Assembly: GCF_048128805.1 (NCBI RefSeq)
Contig: NC_135997.1
Span: 22,117,315-22,181,314 of the forward strand
Direction: 5' to 3'
Source of the DNA: Centroberyx gerrardi
Lineage: Eukaryota; Chordata; Actinopteri; Beryciformes; Berycidae
DNA: 64,000 nt
Shown: positions 60,351-64,000 of the stretch, piece after piece
Numbering within the stretch: the first letter of the stretch is position 1
Layout: the number at the start of each line of letters is the position of its first letter
Position numbers and translations under genes: made by a program
The notes under the pieces: generated by a model
Database searches by the model: none
Told to the model about the DNA's origin: nothing
The model's input: only the letters and a program-made list of their open reading frames with translations

Positions 60351-62559
60351 GGAAGAGGGGAGATAGACCTACATGCAATAGCAAAGTGTAAAAAGGGTTA
60401 TTTTCTGTGTGAGATACTGACAGCTGCATCATTCAAAAAATAGCAGGAAGAAGCTGTTATAAATCTCCCACATTATGGCTTATTTAATCCACATCTTTAT
60501 ACCTTATGTCTATGAGCAGATGCAGCATAGCGGGAAACTGTCATAGCCGAAAATGATCTGTTTGGGACAGGGACAGTGCCACAATGTGCATGCACAGCAG
60601 GCAATTCCTTGTGTAGTGATGAGTGCTACATTGTAGCGAGGTTAAGGTTAAAATAATGCTACCAATCAACTTTAAAGGTGAAACTGCATTGAATTTGGGT
60701 GGGCATTTTAGATGGCCGCAAGCCATGAGCATTGTAAAGAGTACATTATGGTATATGCACCATTGCCACCTTTTTCTCTGGGCACGCATCAGCCTGACGT
60801 TGAAATATCAGAGAGGCATGGTCACAGTATAGCCTACTCACTCACTCAAGTACTGCTTACCACTGTCAGAAACTGACAACCTTATTGTGAATGTGAACAG
60901 AACCTACAGATTCAGGATGTCTTTGCACCTAAGTCACAATGACAAATTACTGTACATTTATTTCACAATTTCAAGAGATTCTAATGTCAAAAAGTGCTGC
61001 CATATAAGAAGTCTGTGGTTTGAGGGCCATGAGGAAGAATTGCAGAAATTATTAGGCTTTATGCATCTCCCTATATGTAACAATTTAAAAGCCGATCAGA
61101 GTCAAAATCAAACAAATCACCCAGTGATGGAGGCCTTTCTGTGGGTCAGAAGAACCAGGGCATGGCCACAAACTATGAAATTAATGGAGAAGAGTGGCTC
61201 GTTCTCTAACAGGTAGGTACTCAATACGCCAACGTTGAAAATTAACATAACAATTCAGGGTAGCTAATGTCACTGCACCAAGTAGTAAAAAGTACAGGGT
61301 TCCCAATGAGGCAGAGAAGTGCTATAATAAATGTGGGAAGGGAAACCATGCACTGGATGGTGCAGAAAAGCTATTTATTGTCTCCAGTATGCATATACAG
61401 CATTGCAATAAAGACTGAACACAAAATGGCTATTGTAATGCACTTTTCCTCAAGCAGCACCCGGAGGTTTCCCTCCCCACCTTTATTTTAGGGTAGCTAA
61501 TGTAAAGAAAAATGGAGCTTTAGCACACCTAAAAGTCTTTTAGTGACAGGTGCGTAGGACAAAAACCAAAGAGGCATGTGCGGGATTATATTTCTTTTTT
61601 AGGGTAGGCTGTAGCAAATGTAAAATAGGAGCAAGGTCCTCAAGGTCTTTATTTCAATGTCATGCAACAGACCTGATGTCCCCGGCCTGGGGTGAGAGAA
61701 GATTTCACAAAGTGCTGAGGATTCAGAATCACATTTTTATTTCAGCCTATGCATCAGTAGTTAAGGTTAATTATTAAAGTTATTAGGGACCAGTGATGAC
61801 CACTACACAGGGAAGATGACATACTATCACCAAAGTTATGTAGCTTTTAGGGAGCAGATAAATGTGCTTTCCAAAGTTCAGTGTGATTCAAAACACCAGT
61901 GTTAAGAGATGTTCCCTGAGCGAGTTATTCACACAAATATGAGTAGGCCTATGGGTGCAAGGCATAGGTCTCATACCTACCTAAGTAGCCTAACTCTTAA
62001 ATGTAGGTGGTTATAAGGGTGGGGATGAGATGGGTCATTCTCTTACTAACCTACCTAACATGGAATGCATCCCATTATGTTATGGTGGAAAGTGAAGGAA
62101 ACAAAATAATTTACTTCCCAGCCATCCATTAAATTCAAACAAATCACACACTCACTATATTTCCTTATTTAAAAAGTACATTGGCCTTTATGTGGTTCAT
62201 CACTGTCACATTTTAGTTGCTTGATGTGTACAGGCACCAAGACTTTTAGATTATTGTTCCAAGATCAGATTTTATTTATTTATTATTATAACTCAAAATA
62301 TTACAGGCCCTGCAAATCGCTGCAAATACATTGTAGTCAGTGAGTCAGTGTCGTGGGCTTCCTGGACTATTTGCAGGAAGATAGTATTGAATGGATCATA
62401 CCATATTAACTTAAGAACTGCTCAAAACCCTACATAAAAACGCAACCATTTACTACCTTTAAATGCCATTACTAAGCATGACCCATAAAAAATATATTAC
62501 ATACATTTTTTTTTTTAATCACTTTTTACTCACCAGAAATACGTTTGTTTAACTTTTGA

Positions 62560-62891
62560 TTGTTAATTCTCTACACACCACCCCTCTTTCCCAGTGGTTC
62601 CTTCCTCACTCCAGCTGATCGGCCCTGGATTCCCCGGTGGCTCTATCCGTCGTTGGCTGTAACTACTGCCCTGTCTTAACGTCAATTTAAACAGTTTTAA
62701 TTGCTACGGTTTCCGTGGCCGCTCGTGTCGGCAAAGTATTCCGTGCCCACTGACACTTTAAAGGATATATTTGACCGGACTATTGTGTCTGTATTTGTTA
62801 TTAAAGCCAGGGGATCTAAACACAAATACGAGGCCCTTACCCCATCCCCGGATTCACCTGCTACGCCGAGAGCCTCAGACAGAAGACCGAC
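62560..62891 (+). promoter_or_regulatory. zfand3: Probable promoter and 5' UTR of zfand3
   Basis: Region directly upstream of the zfand3 start codon. Base composition shifts from AT-rich to CpG-containing (CGGCCC, CCGTCG, CCGCTCG, TACGCCG). No TATA box at a convincing place was seen. Confidence 0.45.
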
Positions 62892-62968
62892 ATGGGGGAC
62901 ACGGGGAGCGAGCGCAGCAAGCCTCCGAGTAACGTTATACCCCCGCGCTGCCCCTGTGGGTTTTGGGG
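62892..62968 (+). CDS. zfand3: ZFAND3 first coding exon (partial gene)
   Basis: The ATG opens MGDTGSERSKPPSNV and continues PPRCPCGFWG, ending phase 2 at a GTAAGG donor. ZFAND3 (AN1-type zinc finger protein 3) begins nearly identically in mammals. The CPCGFWG motif holds the first cysteines of its A20-type zinc finger; the rest of that finger and the C-terminal AN1 finger must lie on later exons beyond the window. The protein is nuclear/cytoplasmic and has been linked to transcriptional control in pancreatic beta cells. The start context GACATGG is good. The exon is only 25 complete codons, so it is easily missed. Confidence 0.9.
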
Positions 62969-64000
62969 GTAAGGCGAATAACCTGTAAAATGTCTTATTT
63001 GATGCTGTCTTGCTATGCAAAGATCTATTTGAATCGCTAGCCACTAACGTTAGCAGCTCAAGAAAGGATGAGCTGCTTTCCTTGTTATAACCCCCCTCCC
63101 TATTGTTTTGTAGCGTTAGCTGCTAGCTAACATTAGCTGTCTAGCTAGTTAGCTAAGTTGCTCAGTCTGGGCCGTCTCCTGCACAAGAGGCAGGGTTGGG
63201 GTGGGGGATGTTAGCTATCCAGGTACTGTGACAGGTGTGGCAATGGTGTTAAACTAGTTACCATTAATTAAGCAATTGGCTATGTATAGCATAGGCTACC
63301 GAACGATTGTTCAACCACACATTGAACTTGGGTAGAAACCGGTAGAAACCTAACGTTAGGCAGAGATGATTTTATGAGTGTCAAGTTTGCTGACAAGCGA
63401 GCTACATGGCATGATACTGCCACATAGCTGCCACAGAATAGCAAGGAAACCTTGGATACATATTGGTCCTGTTGTGTTGCACATAATTGGACTGTTGACT
63501 GAACTGAAACGCTACAGAGGTGTTTCCCAAATAAGGCCAGACCTCAGACTGTTCAGTGATCTTGTAAACATATGGGGGGCTCCAGCAAAAAAGTAAATAC
63601 AAGAGTTGGCAATTGCAGTTTTCAATGGAAGCCATGTTCACTCCTGCTGCATGACGTTTTCTTGGGTACTTGGACTTCTAGGCCAGCTGATATTTAGTAT
63701 TTTGGGGAATGGAGATTTTATGGAGGACATAGTTACAGTCCACAATTGTCAGCTCAGTTCTAGTAGAAACAACATGGCACCCAACCAGGCCAGACTTACT
63801 CGACTTGTCGTGTGCGGTTGGTTGTAGATAAGGTATTGAATTTCTTGTTTTCTTCCTGATAACTGACCTCTAGAGCAGTGTTATACCTACCTTCCTCACT
63901 GTTTTGGAAACCGTGAGGGCAACGGATTTATGGGTGATGTCTCTAGTTTACATTGATGTTCAAATTGCTAGCAAGTGCTATGTCAGTTAACAGATAGCTA
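62969..64000 (+). other. zfand3: Start of zfand3 intron 1
   Basis: Follows the exon 1 donor. It contains an AGCTA/GCTAGC-rich low-complexity patch at about 63108-63158. No second exon was recognised before the window ends. Confidence 0.6.

Larger units (their letters stand above)
55432..62560. other. Intergenic between slc7a9 and zfand3
   Basis: No supported exon over about 7 kb. It contains CT/CA-rich tracts at 56218-56875, GT and GA runs near 56980-57000 and 57340-57425, an inverted repeat at 59735-59799 and a (GT)n run at 60292-60350. Stretches near 57180-57300 and 57960-58400 look unique and non-repetitive. Short reading frames lack motifs. Confidence 0.5.

Overview
This window looks like nuclear DNA from a ray-finned (teleost) fish. 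Vertebrate genes are split by GT-AG introns, dinucleotide microsatellites are very dense, and many repeats are types abundant in fish: hAT, Harbinger and Tc1 DNA transposons, short inverted-repeat elements, tRNA-derived SINEs, LINE reverse-transcriptase fragments, a Gypsy fragment and a solo LTR. There is no bacterial or phage content and no CRISPR array. I did not find a clearly new biological system. The least explained item is an unrecognised gene near 25-27.7 kb.

Four host loci can be supported. (1) rgs9bp, single exon, + strand, 4135-4872. (2) nudt19, three coding exons, - strand, 16038 down to 13031, giving a complete 407-residue frame. (3) slc7a9, twelve coding exons, + strand, 36163-48226, giving a complete 496-residue frame whose splice phases all agree. 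(4) The first coding exon of zfand3, + strand, 62892-62968; the rest lies beyond the window. The order RGS9BP, NUDT19, SLC7A9 matches a known vertebrate block (human 19q13.11), but TDRD12, which sits between NUDT19 and SLC7A9 in human, was not seen.

The 19 kb between nudt19 and slc7a9 is rich in transposons. A hAT element (21867-24495) with a 9-bp flanking duplication sits at the 3' end of a Tc1-type transposase pseudogene. That pseudogene abuts a 33-bp coding minisatellite forming the last visible exon of an unrecognised - strand gene. A SINE-bearing inverted-repeat element lies in one of that gene's introns. From 48.3 to 62.5 kb there is no recognisable exon, only repeats (a LINE fragment, a 39-bp minisatellite, a Harbinger element nested in a hAT element, long CT tracts) and unique sequence.

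The host genes do not form one pathway. rgs9bp anchors the photoreceptor GTPase-accelerating complex, nudt19 is a probable peroxisomal CoA hydrolase, slc7a9 is the light chain of the cystine/dibasic amino acid transporter, and zfand3 is an A20/AN1 zinc-finger protein. All calls come from reading the sequence and remembered family features; no database search was run.
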